Origin: Gari tellinella
Taxonomy: Eukaryota; Mollusca; Bivalvia; Cardiida; Psammobiidae
Assembly: GCA_922989275.2 (NCBI GenBank)
Contig: OV277856.1
Coordinates: 86,633,038 to 86,697,037 of the forward strand
Direction of reading: 5' to 3'
DNA: 64,000 nucleotides
Shown here: one piece after another, positions 30,691 through 41,372 of the stretch
How positions within the stretch are numbered: the first letter of the stretch is position 1
How the letters are laid out: each line of letters opens with the position of its first letter
Notes under the pieces: generated by a model
Database searches by the model: none
What the model saw: the letters and a program-made list of their open reading frames with translations, nothing else
Told to the model about the DNA's origin: nothing
Program-made: the position numbers and the translations under genes

Positions 30691-31065
30691 ATGACGATGT
30701 TAAAGTTCCCTTTGGCTTAAAATATATTAGAACAAGGTAGATGCATGCATAGTACAGCTACAAATGCATTTCTGTGAAGGCAAGGTAAGTATGTATAGAG
30801 GTGTTACTATATGGTGGAAAGGGATGACAGCTTCAGATAAGAGAGAGTTAACATAACAAATCCAGCATCTGACCATTTATGTCAGGACTGAGCTCAATGT
30901 TTCAATGGAATTCCAAGGTTTTGGGGTGAAGAGATGAAGATTAAAATGTTCAAATACTTTCCTGTGCTAGAGCTTTGCCCTTTTTATGCCAAACCTGACT
31001 AGAATGGAAAGCTTTATAAAGCCTTACATGTAGACATAGACGATACCTATAGTGTATACTTATCA

Positions 31066-31253
31066 GAATAAAAAGGCGCATTCTGCTTTATTTTCAGCCT
31101 ACTTTATGCTACCATCATTCTGCAAGGATATAAAAAAATATATTTCTTATCATACTTGTTGATGACTGTATAAATTGAAACTTATTTCTTCAATGGAAGA
31201 ATAAACTGAATGCAATAAAAGACGCTTCTTAGTAAAACGGGAGAATGGGTTAA
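31066..31253. mobile_element. Family A MITE, right half only
   Basis: Starts at the hairpin tip (AGGCGCATTCTGCTTTA) and runs through CTACCATCATTCTGC, TTCAATGGAAGAATAAACTG to GGGAGAATGGG-TTAA. The left half is missing. Confidence 0.65.
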
Positions 31254-31481
31254 GGAGTATTAGAGAATGTCAGTAGTGTAAATAGCGTCTTGGTTGGTGA
31301 CAGTTAGTATTCTTGCTGTATCCTTTTTGAACTAAAAAAAATGTCAGCTTCAGAATTGTTGTGCGGTTTTCAAATTCAAAGTCTACAGAAACTCTTTCCT
31401 GTCTGAAGTTCCAGAACAGAACAATTCCTTTATTACAATCAGATCACATACATGTAATCACATGAGGAATATTAACATATA

Positions 31482-31674
31482 CAGTCGAACTTCGATATCT
31501 CGAACTCGCTTAACTTGAACTATCCGATATGTCCACACATGAACTTCATTATTTCATGCTCGGTTATGTCGAACATACCCATATTTCAAAGTTAAAACGT
31601 GGCTGAGCCACGTTTTTACTTTGAAATACGGGTATGTTCTACTTAACCAAATTCGAGATATCGAAGTTCTACTG
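31482..31674. mobile_element. P1 pogo-like TA element
   Basis: TA (31480-31481), CAGTCGAACTTCGATATCTC ... GATATCGAAGTTCTACTG, TA (31675-31676). Inside is a second dyad ACGTGGCTGAGCCACGT with flanks TTTCAAAGTTAAA and inverse. No coding sequence. Confidence 0.85.
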
Positions 31675-32001
31675 TATGTATAATAGTATCTTCCCTGATG
31701 AAGGTCATTGATTGACCGAAACTTTGGAAAATAAAACTACAGACCATATGCATACAACAAGTCTGAGATCGTGTGTTGTCTTTTGATTGCCTTTTTACTT
31801 AGAATAGTATTTTCTTTATGTACACACGAATGGTCATGCAGTAAGAATAGAGGTCGTCTTATTTAAACAAAAGTAATGGTTAATAAGGAAATTCCAGCAA
31901 TCTAAGAAACATGATGGATCCTGATCAAATGCTGAGTTACAAATAGTTTGCACATGCAATAGAAGTTGACATGACAGTGAAGGAGGACTTGAGCATTGAT
32001 A

Positions 32002-32228
32002 CTGTAAAACAGGTTTTATTCGTGAGAATATAATTTTGTTAATTCACGAATGTCTCTAGTTTTGAAAATAGGTGACTTCTTAAAGCAGGTTGAAAGTAAA
32101 GCAGAATGTGCCTTAAGGCACATTCTGCTTTACTTTAAGCCTGCTTTAAGCTACCACCTGGTAGAAATATTGCACAATGTCGTGAATTAATACAAAATTG
32201 CATGACGCGAAAAATACCTGTTTTACAG
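32002..32228. mobile_element. TA-flanked MITE carrying the family A hairpin
   Basis: TA 32000-32001, CTGTAAAACAGGTTTTATTC; right end AAAATACCTGTTTTACAG, TA 32229-32230. The interior holds family A sequence: TCTCTAGTTTTGAAAATAGG, then the hairpin about 32079-32150 (tip GTGCCTTAAGGCAC) and CTACCACCTGGTAGAA. The ends are a different chassis from family A. Confidence 0.85.
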
Positions 32229-32356
32229 TAGTTGTGTCCTTCAGCTGGTCCACTGGGAGACCTCAAGGACAACAACCCAGAACTTTATATTGACTGCTGC
32301 CTTATAACTTATGATACTGGATTTTCAAAATAACAGCATTTATTGATGACTTTTAC

Positions 32357-32553
32357 CGGGGCTCCAGATAAGAGGAAGTAAATTGATTTAACTAATTCAA
32401 TACTTTCTCACTCATTTCAGCACCAATCCTATAGTGTAACTGCTCATTAGAATCATCTCGAAGAGACGATTCTAATGAGTAGTAACACCATAGGGTTAAA
32501 TGCTGAAAGAAAGATTTTTAGTTTTTGAAAAACTACTGTTATCTGGAGCCCTG
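32357..32553. mobile_element. hAT-like MITE family E with perfect 8-bp duplication
   Basis: ACTTTTAC at 32349-32356 and 32554-32561. Ends CGGGGCTCCAGATAAG and TTATCTGGAGCCCTG. Central hairpin ACTGCTCATTAGAATCATC with inverse (about 32440-32495). Confidence 0.85.
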
Positions 32554-32561
32554 ACTTTTAC

Positions 32562-32645
32562 ACACAGTTTGGATCCAAATGAGAATTGCTCATGATGCAG
32601 GGTTTAAACTCGGCATCTTATCTGGATCAAAATCATTTGACACTC
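32562..32645. repeat. Family F-type hairpin between two hAT MITEs
   Basis: ACAGTTTGGATCCAAATGAG and an inverse ATCTGGATCAAAATCATTTG. Confidence 0.5.
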
Positions 32646-32847
32646 ACAGAGCACCAGATAAGGGTAGTTTTTCAAAAACTAAAATCTTTATTTCTGAATT
32701 AAACCCTATGGTGTCACTGCTCATTAGAATCGTCTCTTCGAGACGATTCTAATGAGTAGTAACACCATAGGATTTGGTGCTGAAAAGAGTGAGAAAATGT
32801 TGGATTTGTTGAAAAAACTACCTCTTATCTGGAGCCCTGCACTCATT
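32646..32847. mobile_element. hAT-like MITE family E, second copy
   Basis: Left end CAGAGCACCAGATAAGGG, right end CCTCTTATCTGGAGCCCTG. Hairpin about 32703-32772: ACTGCTCATTAGAATCGTC, tip TCTTCGAGA, inverse arm. CACTCA lies on both flanks. Confidence 0.75.
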
Positions 32848-32904
32848 TTGTTTTTCCCACCAAAAGAAGTGATAAATTATTTTATCATCATCATCATAAT
32901 GTTT

Positions 32905-33176
32905 TTAACCCTTTAACCCCATAGCCTGTTTCTTTGTTTTGAATACCGTTTTGAAGTGACCACTTAAAGCAGGTTGCAAGTAAAGCAAAATGTGCCTTTA
33001 TAAGGCACATTCTGCTTTTTGTTAGCTTGCTTAATTTATTAGCTACCATCTGCTAGTATTTAGGAATTATTTCTTATGTAGCACATTCATTACTATATAA
33101 AATGGAAATGTTTCCTTAAGTGAAGCGCAAGTGAATTAATTGTGTAAAATGGTGTATCTATGGAATGAAGGGTTAA
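32905..33176. mobile_element. Family A MITE, both TTAA present
   Basis: TTAA 32905-32908, CCCTTTAACCCCATAGCC; hairpin about 32962-33036 (tip GTGCCTTTATAAGGCAC); TTCCTTAAGTGAAGCGC; right end GGAATGAAGGG-TTAA 33173-33176. A decayed family F hairpin follows at 33265-33345. Confidence 0.8.
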
Positions 33177-33772
33177 AGTGAACAATATTATTAAAAAAAC
33201 CAACAACTTGTTCATCATGAGAATTGTTGACTTTGCTTGCTGCGATAGCTGAAAGGCTGGTATTTACAAATAGTTTGGATTTATATCAAATACCAAATAG
33301 CCTAGGGTCTAATCTGGTTCCAAACTGCTTGAAACTTGTCGTTAGATTTCTTCAATTTAGAATACATTACATCAGGGTTTTCCCTAGGCTTTGACAAATG
33401 GGGGACATTGTGTCCCCCAGGTTTCTTAATTGGGGGACAAAACTAATTTTTGGGGGTCACTTGTCTCGACACTGTTTTTTATCTTTCAATTAAATTTTAG
33501 GACATCATGTATTACAAGTCTTGTGTCGTCTTTTTTTCCCTCTACTGAACGCTATATTAGTATCGTCTGAGCGTCTATGGATACTTTAATAGACTCTTCT
33601 ACTTTTTTCATGCTAGATCTACGTTTAAACTGATTGCAATGACATATGCTTTAGTGCCTCTCTATAAGCACTTGATTTTTCGTGTCAATCACGTGTTGTC
33701 AGTGTGAGTGATGTTCGAAAGTTAAAACACCTTTTGTGAAACGAGTTTTTCTATTAGATTTCTTACAAGGAA

Positions 33773-33808
33773 AATGATTGCGGCGTTACTCTCGGGAAAC
33801 TCAAGCCA
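33773..33808 (+). pseudogene. Exon-like start inside the hAT relic
   Basis: ATG with an A-rich upstream context gives MIAALLSGNSSQ, then CAG and GTATTA, a plausible donor. Possibly the 5' coding exon of the lost transposase or of a captured gene; too short to identify. Confidence 0.2.
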
Positions 33809-34107
33809 GGTATTATACCGTATACATTTTAAGTCACGTAGACCAAAATATGTTTGGTTGTTTTATAAGGAATAGCCTCAGATGAATCTGACTCACGTAC
33901 TCAGTGACAGATGTTTTACTTGTTTCCGCTTGGTTTCTCGCAGAAGTCGACGCAAAATAGTTTGAAAAGAGCCATCGTTCAATTTGTTTTCATTTACTAC
34001 AGACGGGACACGCTTTAATTACCAATTTTAAGTAAACTATTTTACAGAGTAATTATTGCAACACAGTCTATATGCGACGGACTAGTATAAAACACGTACT
34101 GTTCCGA

Positions 34108-34190
34108 ACTTCCGGTGTTCATAAATCGTAATGGCGCCGGAGCAGAAATCGAAGTCGAACCATGGATTTTCGAAGTTGCGTCAAATTTGA
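34108..34190 (+). pseudogene. ETS-type site and short reading frame inside the hAT relic
   Basis: ACTTCCGGT (34108-34116) is a consensus ETS site, followed by ATG at 34131 giving MAPEQKSKSNHGFSKLRQI and a stop. Lysine- and serine-rich starts like this are common in hAT transposases, so this may be the residual promoter and 5' end. Confidence 0.3.
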
Positions 34191-34270
34191 CGCACAGTAA
34201 ATATGTTTGAGGGACATTTTATCAAAATGTGCGTCATGGGCGCGCATTTTGTGCGCCAGGGAAAACCCTG

Positions 34271-34944
34271 CATTACATATTTCTTTATTTGACAACACTG
34301 TCATATAGCAGATTAATAATGTAATGTAGGAGAAGGGTTAAGACAATGGCGGGGCATTCCCTGGATACCGAAACAAGTTGTTTCCCAGCTTCTCAACACG
34401 CTGAAACACTGATTAGTATTGATACTAACATAGAAGGGGAGAAATGGTCTTTCAATTATGTTGCAGACTGCAGTTCAAGTTGCAGAAAGAATTGTTTCCC
34501 CCTCAACAGATTGAGTATTTCAGCACATTGTTGGAATTCGTTGCAGTGAGGTGTTAAATCTGACTTTGGCACTGTTTGCCTATTCCAAATTTGACCTGTA
34601 TCATGTTTTAATACATGTCTGCTTCATAAATTGGTGTCTGCACTTGCATATAATATAAACATTCAGTCACATTTTTTTTGTATTTTCTTTGTAAAGCAGT
34701 ATTTAAGATGCTGTGAATACCTTGTGTATTATGATATAAAAACTTGCCCGATTAAACTATAAGACCGACACAAACAGCCTCTTCAACATTTACAGTTTCC
34801 TGTTTTTCTGCTATACGCTATAACTTCACTGTCATTTGCTAATTGTTGGTATCCAGATCAGATGGCAAGTTACTTGGCTTCTGTTCACAATTCTAAGTGT
34901 TAGGTACTGTTTCTTCATTAAAGATCCTCCAGTTCAATACTTTG
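34271..34944. other. No recognised gene; end of a family A copy
   Basis: GATTAATAATGTAATGTAGG then GAAGGG-TTAA (34335-34341) looks like the tail of a family A copy whose body is lost. The 67-codon frame at 34346 (MAGHSLDTETSCFPASQHAE) starts in a fair context but has no known domain. Confidence 0.3.
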
Positions 34945-35160
34945 TATGCTAGCGGTGGATACTGGCGCCACAGTGATAACCTTTTTAATCAGTCTGGATC
35001 TTGATGAAACGATGTGTAACGCTGCGCCTCATCAGGATCCAAACTGTTTGACACCCTGACCCTGTTTTGAAAAGAAATTTTGAAAATTCTATTTTTAGAA
35101 CAGTAGCAGACGACAATTGTTGCAGACAGAAAAATTACCCAGCATGCAAAGTGTAAAGTT
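34945..35160. mobile_element. Family F element, reversed
   Basis: GCTAGCGGTGGATACTGGCG, hairpin AGTCTGGATCTTGATGAAAC and inverse (about 34990-35052), then TTACCCAGCATGCAAAGTG at the right. Confidence 0.7.
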
Positions 35161-35537
35161 TTGTTAGACATTTGTAAGTATATTTACAGTGTCAGTAGAT
35201 ATTTTAGAGTTAACCATGACTGTATTTATAAAGAGCTAAATAACTCATGTCTACGGTTGAACCGAGACTGAACAATAACCTATTACTATCCATCTTGTGT
35301 TGTTCTTTGGCTTCTATAGACTATTTATGAAGAAATGATTTGATTTTGTGCTTTTTCTAGCAAAAAAACAACTTCTATGCGCCCATTTGTATATACATAG
35401 AAGTTTAACCTTCTGAAAGTTGCAAATGTTGCTCAATTGAAGAGTGCTCTGTTCTAAATTGTAAAATATGAATTATTCCCTTTGCAAAGGTTCAGTAAAG
35501 GGATTATATAACTGTTTGGATCCTGATCAGAAGCAAA

Positions 35538-35760
35538 GTCACTGCAGTTGAAGTTCGATAAATGGATGTTGCTTTAGTTCAAATATACCCATAATTTAAA
35601 GTTAAATTAAATGTTGTTTTAAAGTCTTTACTTTGAAATAGGTACGGGTATATGTTCCAGTTCCCTTAAAAGTAAGCAAGAAGAAGTTATCGAAATTAAA
35701 GTTATAAAATACTGGTAAGGTCGATTTAGCAAGTTCTAAGTGTTGAGTTTCAACTGTATA
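35538..35760. mobile_element. P2 pogo-like element, decayed
   Basis: CAGTTGAAGTTCGATAAATG ... TTGAGTTTCAACTGTA. The internal dyad TTAAAGTTAAATT/CTTTACTTTGAAAT is partial. Confidence 0.55.
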
Positions 35761-35917
35761 ATATATGCAATTGCTAGTGAAGGCACTCTAATTAAGCAAA
35801 GGTTATTTACTAGAACAAATTCCAGAGAACCAGACTGTGCCTGTATCTTCACTGTGATGTTTATCTGAAGGTAGACTAAGTAAGGTGTGAAAAACAGTCA
35901 AACTTGTCTTAATCCAG

Positions 35918-36169
35918 TTAACCCATTACCCTATAGAAGCGACTTTTAGCGTATTTAATTTATTATTCCGCTGAAGAAAATAGTTCCAGTTTATACCCTC
36001 ATGAACAATTACTATTACAAATATTTTATATAGCCTAGAAGATTTTAGCTTAAAGCAGGCTGAAAGTAAAGCAGAATGTGCCTTAAGGCACATTCTGCTT
36101 AACTTTCAACCTGCTTTAAGTGGTCACCTGTCTTCAAAACTAGAAACAGGCTATGGGGTAAAGGGTTAA
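35918..36169. mobile_element. Family A MITE, reference-quality copy
   Basis: TTAA 35918-35921, CCCATTACCCTATAG; TTTAGCGTATTTAATTTATT; hairpin 36051-36122 (tip GTGCCTTAAGGCAC); CACCTGTCTTCAAAACTAG; CTATGGGGTAAAGGG; TTAA 36166-36169. 252 bp including both TTAA. Confidence 0.9.
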
Positions 36170-36309
36170 GGAGAAGCTCATATTGGTACATTTTGTATCC
36201 TTACAGATGAGGGTTTAAATGTTTATTTGGACCAAACTGCATTTGGGTTTAAGTGCTGGTTTGTGTACAACTTTAAATTTAATGCCTCGATCTGCCATAA
36301 ACTAATTAT

Positions 36310-36537
36310 CAGGTTTGCTTTATAATGTCCCTGGAGAAAACAGTTCAAATTTATACAGTCATAAATATGTTTTTATAAGAAATACTTTCTAAATCCCAGC
36401 AGCAAGATGGTGGCTTAATTAAAGCAGGCTGAAAGTAAAGCAGAATGTGCCTTCAGGCATATTCTGGTTTACTTTCAACATGCTTTAAGTCACTTCTTTT
36501 CAAAACTAGAAACAGGCTTTATGGGGTAATGGGTTAA
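36310..36537. mobile_element. Family A MITE, left end missing
   Basis: CCCTGGAGAAAACAGTTC, hairpin about 36414-36490 (tip GTGCCTTCAGGCAT), CAAAACTAGAAACAGG, right end GGGGTAATGGG-TTAA 36534-36537. Confidence 0.75.
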
Positions 36538-36942
36538 ACACAGTTGGATATACATGTAGGTGATTTGCAAGTGGCTCTGGAGGAAAGGATTAAAGATTTC
36601 CACATGGGTTGCCCAGTCACACAATTTGGATAGCCGTTCTCACAAGAGGGTAACATTGCTCAGTAATAGACCTCTTGCATGATGCCAAAAAGGCATCTGG
36701 GAGTTTCCAACTATTGATAATATTCACATGCAGTATATATCTGTATTACAGCACCAAACAAAACAATATCATATGTCAGTTATGTTTAATAACATAATAT
36801 TTCTTGTACAATAAACATATTGTTTACTGGAAATTGGATCTGCTGAAGTTAAAAAAACAAAAAAAGATTGAGAGAAAATATTGAAGGGGAATTTAAAGAG
36901 CTGAGGCTAGCTGTTATAAACATAGCTACAGATAGGAAAAGT
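36538..36942. other. No recognised gene
   Basis: AT-rich sequence with no dyad or frame worth reporting. Confidence 0.4.
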
Positions 36943-37083
36943 ACAGTCGAAACTCGCGTTAGTTCAAACATACCCGTATTTCAAAGTTAAAACGTGGCTT
37001 TAAGCCACATTTAACTTTGAAATGTGGGTATTTTTTACTTAAGAGAGATCTTCTTATGGATATTCAACTTATAAAATATTGGT
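36943..37083. mobile_element. P2 pogo-like element, truncated
   Basis: TACAGTCGAAACTCGCGTTA, TTTCAAAGTTAAAACGTGGC with inverse GCCACATTTAACTTTGAAAT, then ACTTAAGAGAGATC; the right end is missing. A family E hairpin remnant (CCTATGCTGTAACTAATC, CTAATGACAATAATTTAAATG) follows at 37125-37205. Confidence 0.6.
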
Positions 37084-37594
37084 ACGATTTCAAATAACAT
37101 ACTAAAGTCAATATGAAGTCATGAAATCCTATGCTGTAACTAATCAGTAGAATCATCTTAAATAGAATCGTCTCTAATGACAATAATTTAAATGAGTCAT
37201 CACAGTGACAAATGTACAACATAAATTTTGACTGGGATATGGAGAAATGTTTGAAAGTGTAAGGTTTTTCCATTTACAAGACCAGTGATGTCATCAAAAG
37301 ACAACAAGTATCTAAGATATTGCTAACAACGTAGATCTAGAATATGTAGTCTTAACACTAACCCACTTGTCTTTCGCCGGTGGCAATTAAGTCGAATTCT
37401 GATTTGGGCAAGTGATATTTGCATCAGAATTTGGCATATTGCAGGGAAAAAAGCAGTTTTGTCAGTTTCCGGCAAGTGCTCTGAAATAATTAAGGCAAAT
37501 ACTAATATTAGTTCCATATCAGTGACTGTTAATTCAGAGTAATAGTTGATCTTGTTCTACACTGTTTTTTCTGAGTGCCTTTTGTTTATAATAA

Positions 37595-37793
37595 TTAACC
37601 CATTACCCCATAAATAGCTCCATTTTATACAGTTATCATAAGAAACATTTTCTGTATATTAGCACATGGTAGCTTAAAGCAGGCTGAAAGTAAAGCAGAA
37701 TGCGCCTTAAGGCACATTCTGCTTTACTTTCAACCTGCTTTAAGTGGTCACCTGTCTTCAAAACTAGAAACAAGCTATGGAGTAATGGGTTAA
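37595..37793. mobile_element. Family A MITE, short form
   Basis: TTAA 37595-37598, CCCATTACCCCATAAATAG; internal deletion of the CTGAAGAAAATAG block; hairpin about 37674-37746 (tip GCGCCTTAAGGCAC); CTATGGAGTAATGGG; TTAA 37790-37793. Confidence 0.85.
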
Positions 37794-37969
37794 ATGGGAC
37801 TCAATATCAAGGTTCTCAGCAGGATAAAAAGTGGTCAATGAAAATTAAGTATTCTGTCTGAGAATTATTTCCATGAACAATATCAGAAGAGAGTGTCTAC
37901 TACCATTATAGTAATACCATCTGACTTGTGTAAAACAGCCATTCAAAACAAGATGTATATATATGGCCA

Positions 37970-38080
37970 AACACTTAAGACAGATGGCTATTAAATGCAG
38001 GATTAAAGTAATGCAGAAAGCTCCTTTAGGAGCTATCTGGATTACTTTTGTCCTGCATTAAACAGTTACTTCTCATAAGA
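37970..38080. repeat. Hairpin D
   Basis: AGACAGATGGCTATTAAATGC, AGTAATGCAGAAAGCTCC, inverse arm and GTCCTGCATTAAAC. Confidence 0.65.
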
Positions 38081-38177
38081 AAGTTCCATGCACGTTTATA
38101 TATTAAATGATGGCTGAACACAAGTATGGCTGTGTCCCAAAGTTATCTGGAGTATTGATCAAAAGTGTTTACATTAA

Positions 38178-38369
38178 TGGGCTGTAGGTTACAATAGATT
38201 ACAAGATGGATCTGACATAATTGGTGCCGGCATTCCGCCCCAGATGATGCATACAATATTGTGTCCATGTGCCGAAAAAATTACACAAGTGATAGATACT
38301 GCCACCCATAGGTCTGACGTGAATAGTGATACAAACGCTCTTGGTGGCATCAAATCAATTGTCTCTTAG
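38178..38369 (+). CDS. Coding-like fragment, unknown
   Basis: A plus frame is open for 63 codons to TAG 38367-38369 and includes YNRLQDGSDIIGAGIPPQMM, then HTILCPCAEKITQVIDTATH and RSDVNSDTNALGGIKSIVS. Balanced amino-acid use and GC-rich codons in an AT-rich region argue for coding descent. An acceptor-like GGGCTGTAG lies just upstream (about 38180-38187). It would be a terminal exon or gene relic; family not recognised. Confidence 0.3.
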   Translation, partial: WAVGYNRLQDGSDIIGAGIPPQMMHTILCPCAEKITQVIDTATHRSDVNSDTNALGGIKSIVS

Positions 38370-39334
38370 CTTTCATAGCCCATGGAATCACCTATACCCA
38401 ACCAATACCTATAGGGATCTAGAAAAGAGGGAGTAACTGGTAATCAGTTGGTAGAACATTTTGAAAGTTCCATTTTTCATCTCAACAAATTTCTACTGGT
38501 TTGCATTGAATTCCATGTTAATTTGAAAGTGGCATTCAATGCTAGCTGCAGTGAAAACATGTTAATTTCCTCTGTTATAAACATTTTTGGGCTGTATTAC
38601 ATTCTGCATCCATGGTGATATCCAAAACCAGGGTGTTTTCCACCAATTGTAAAGCCAGTATTGGGTTATGTTCTCATTGCAATGGCAAAAAGTATCAATT
38701 TTCATAAAAAAAAGACCCCAATAAGAATTGTTAGAAGAATAAAACATCCTAAGCTATTTTTGTCAAGGAGGGCACACTTATGGAATAGGCTGATCAGCAA
38801 CACACAGGACACACATCTACATGTATATTATTGTGTTACTGATCAAAACTATAAATAGAAACAATCATTGATTAATCAAATAAATATATTCATTTTGTTT
38901 CAAAATTTCCGATTTTCTGTGATTTGTCATGAAAATTCCTAATTCCAGGGATATATGGGACATATTCCGAAATTACCAAAGCCCTACAAACCTGAGTGTC
39001 GATCTTCTACTGGATATTTTGAAGTGAATGAGTTGGGTAGCCAAGGTCCAGAAATGGAGGACAAGAGTCTTCGCAAAATGAAACATTTTGCCCACTCGTA
39101 AAACCCAACAATTGCCTGCACACGCTCACTGTCAACACTTGGTACTCAGTAAATTCATTATCTTGTGTGACTGTATAATGCTGCCAACAGTTGCAGAGTA
39201 GCTAATCACTTTGGCATGTTTAGTGCTACTTGAACACAGTGTACAAGAGTCCGTGTTGAGATTATAAGTACAGTAAATTCCTTTTATTTCTTACGCTCAA
39301 AATGAAATTATTTCCAATGTCTTACTCAGATTTC
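38370..39334. other. No recognised gene
   Basis: Single-copy AT-rich sequence. Overlapping frames on both strands at 38562-38858 have no recognisable content. Confidence 0.4.
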
Positions 39335-39625
39335 TTTAATCCACTACCCCATAGTCTCAGTTATAGTCTGTTTCTTGTTTTGAAGACACTGGTGACCTGT
39401 GTCAGCAGGTTGAAAGTAAAGCAGAATGCACCTTCAGGCGCATTCTGCTTCACTTTTAGCCGGTTTTTAGCTACCATCTGCTAGGATATAGAAAATATTT
39501 ATGGTGCATATATTCATGACTGTATAACGTGGAACCATTGAATTTAATTAAGGAAGAATTAGGTAAAAAGCTGCAAACTGCATTCAACACCAGCAACAAA
39601 TCATTTTGGCCTCCATGTAGAGGAG
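39335..39625. mobile_element. Family A MITE, decayed
   Basis: AATCCACTACCCCATAGTC, TTGTTTTGAAGACACTGGTG, hairpin about 39404-39470 with a reduced outer arm, CTACCATCTGCTAGGATATA, weak right end GAGTAATAAGG. Confidence 0.6.
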
Positions 39626-40024
39626 TAATAAGGTATAGGTGCTGCAAGGTCATATATTTTAAAACCTATGTAAAGCCAGAGAATCATTTCTAGAAATTGA
39701 ACAGAAGTCAGTTTGGGAAGATACATTTAATTCAGTTCCCTGAATATGTATAACTTATAGATATATTGTAATTAAATCACAGTAAAAAAAGATCAGAAAC
39801 TTTCAGTATCAATATCTTTGTAAGATCAAATATTGTCTGATTGAAGAATCAAGTCCTATATATACAGTTACTGAATAAAGTCTGACTATAAATATCGGAT
39901 AGCATTTAAACCCTTTTCCTCATATCATGGAGTACATGTTTTCAGTGTTTATTGGGTGACAGGTGACTTGCCTTACTAAAAGTCTTTCAACACAATGGAC
40001 CTGTTTAAAATATACTCATAATTA

Positions 40025-40090
40025 CATTTGCAAACAGTGTAGACCCAGATCAGAGGACTCCTCTGACCAGGGTCTACACTGTTTGTTAAT
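40025..40090. repeat. Family B-type hairpin alone
   Basis: GCAAACAGTGTAGACCCAG, ATCAGAGGACTCC and the inverse GGTCTACACTGTTTG; the family B ends are not evident around it. Confidence 0.65.
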
Positions 40091-40516
40091 ATAGACTAGT
40101 ATTTATTAAACTACCCAGAATTCCAAGTAGACTGGTTCATGTTTTGGTAACTAAAATGATCGACAAGAGAATATAATAACAAACAAGAGAACTTACTAAG
40201 TGTTGGATTGGAAATAAATGTAGAATCTCCCTCAATAGGAAGGGATATCAGTTGCTGAAAAACATATACTGAGTTGTTCTGGCTTGTCACATTAACTGCT
40301 CAAGTCTAGAAATTGTTTAAATTAACTGCATTCAGGGTTAAAAAGACTCTTCTAAAATTTGACACATTTGTCTAATTGCATTTGAACATTTGTTACAGAT
40401 TTGCTGACATGCAATCTATTCAGCTGACCTTTCACTTGTTGCTGCTGATCTCTTAGTAACCTTCATTGCTCAATATTGATATTCTGCACAATAAAAAAGT
40501 ACTAGGCTGTGTGAAT
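40091..40516. other. No recognised gene
   Basis: Nothing beyond AT-rich single-copy sequence. Confidence 0.4.
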
Positions 40517-40768
40517 TTAACCCTTTACCTCATAGCATGTTTCTAGTTTTGAAGACAGGTGACCACTTAAAGCAGGCTGAAAGTAAAGCAGAATGTGCCT
40601 TAAGGCACATTCTGCTTTACTTTCAGCCTGCTTTAAGCTAAAATATGCTAAGCTAAATAAAATAGTTGTTATAGTAATTGTTAATGAGGGTATAAACTGG
40701 AACTATTTTCTTTAGCGTAGGAATAAATTAAATACGCTAAAAGTCGCTTCTATGGGGGAAAGGGTTAA
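40517..40768. mobile_element. Family A MITE with a perfect 72-bp palindrome
   Basis: TTAA 40517-40520, CCCTTTACCTCATAGC. Core 40566-40637 is perfectly self-complementary: 36-base arms, no mismatch, no loop (tip GTGCCTTAAGGCAC). Then TTTCTTTAGCGTAGGAATAA, TATGGGGGAAAGGG and TTAA 40765-40768. Confidence 0.95.
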
Positions 40769-40833
40769 TGATTGATTCAATTTGTAAACCAATAAAAGAT
40801 GACAATCAAGATAAGATGGAGTCAACTGAATAC

Positions 40834-41012
40834 AGTCAAACTAGATACTTCGAACTCGCGTTAGTTCAAACTTACCCATATTTCAAAGTTAAAATGTGGC
40901 TATGAAATACGGGTATGTTCGACGTAGACGAGATCAATTTATCGAAATTCAACTTATGAAATACTGGTATGATGGATATAAGAGAGTTCGAAGTATTGAG
41001 TTTGGACTGTTA
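40834..41012. mobile_element. P2 pogo-like element
   Basis: CAGTCAAACTAGATACTTCG ... GAAGTATTGAGTTTGGACTG; internal dyad partly lost (TTTCAAAGTTAAAATGTGGC, then ATACGGGTATGTTC). Confidence 0.65.
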
Positions 41013-41372
41013 TTTCAAAAACATTTTCCTTTACCACTAAAGCCTGTTTAACTGCTCTTCTAAGAATTATCTCGAACAGACGTTTCTAATGAGGTTTGGT
41101 TATGATGCAGGGCACACAGGAATTTTGATAACTGAAATACTCTCCGTAAGGAATGCTTCATATTTTCCATTTGAAAACTAGAATACATACAAACTACCTT
41201 TTGTGACAGTTTACAACCTAGATGTTGGCTAAAGCATGACTGCATGAGCACTATATTTTCACAATTTACACTATACACTGTCAAAATTTCTTTCATAATC
41301 ATTTTTCAAGCTTGAGTTTTTTTCAACAATAAACATCTGAAAAGGTCAGACTGTATTATCATAAACCTGCAT

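Larger units (their letters stand above)
33373..34270. mobile_element. 0.9-kb hAT element relic with perfect 8-bp duplication
   Basis: CATTACAT at 33365-33372 and 34271-34278. Ends CAGGGTTTTCCCTAGG and CCAGGGAAAACCCTG. Terminal regions contain GGGGGACA motifs and a GCGCGCATTTTGTGCGCC dyad. Two short exon-like starts are inside (33773 and 34131, plus). A non-autonomous or deleted derivative of a larger hAT transposon. Confidence 0.8.
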
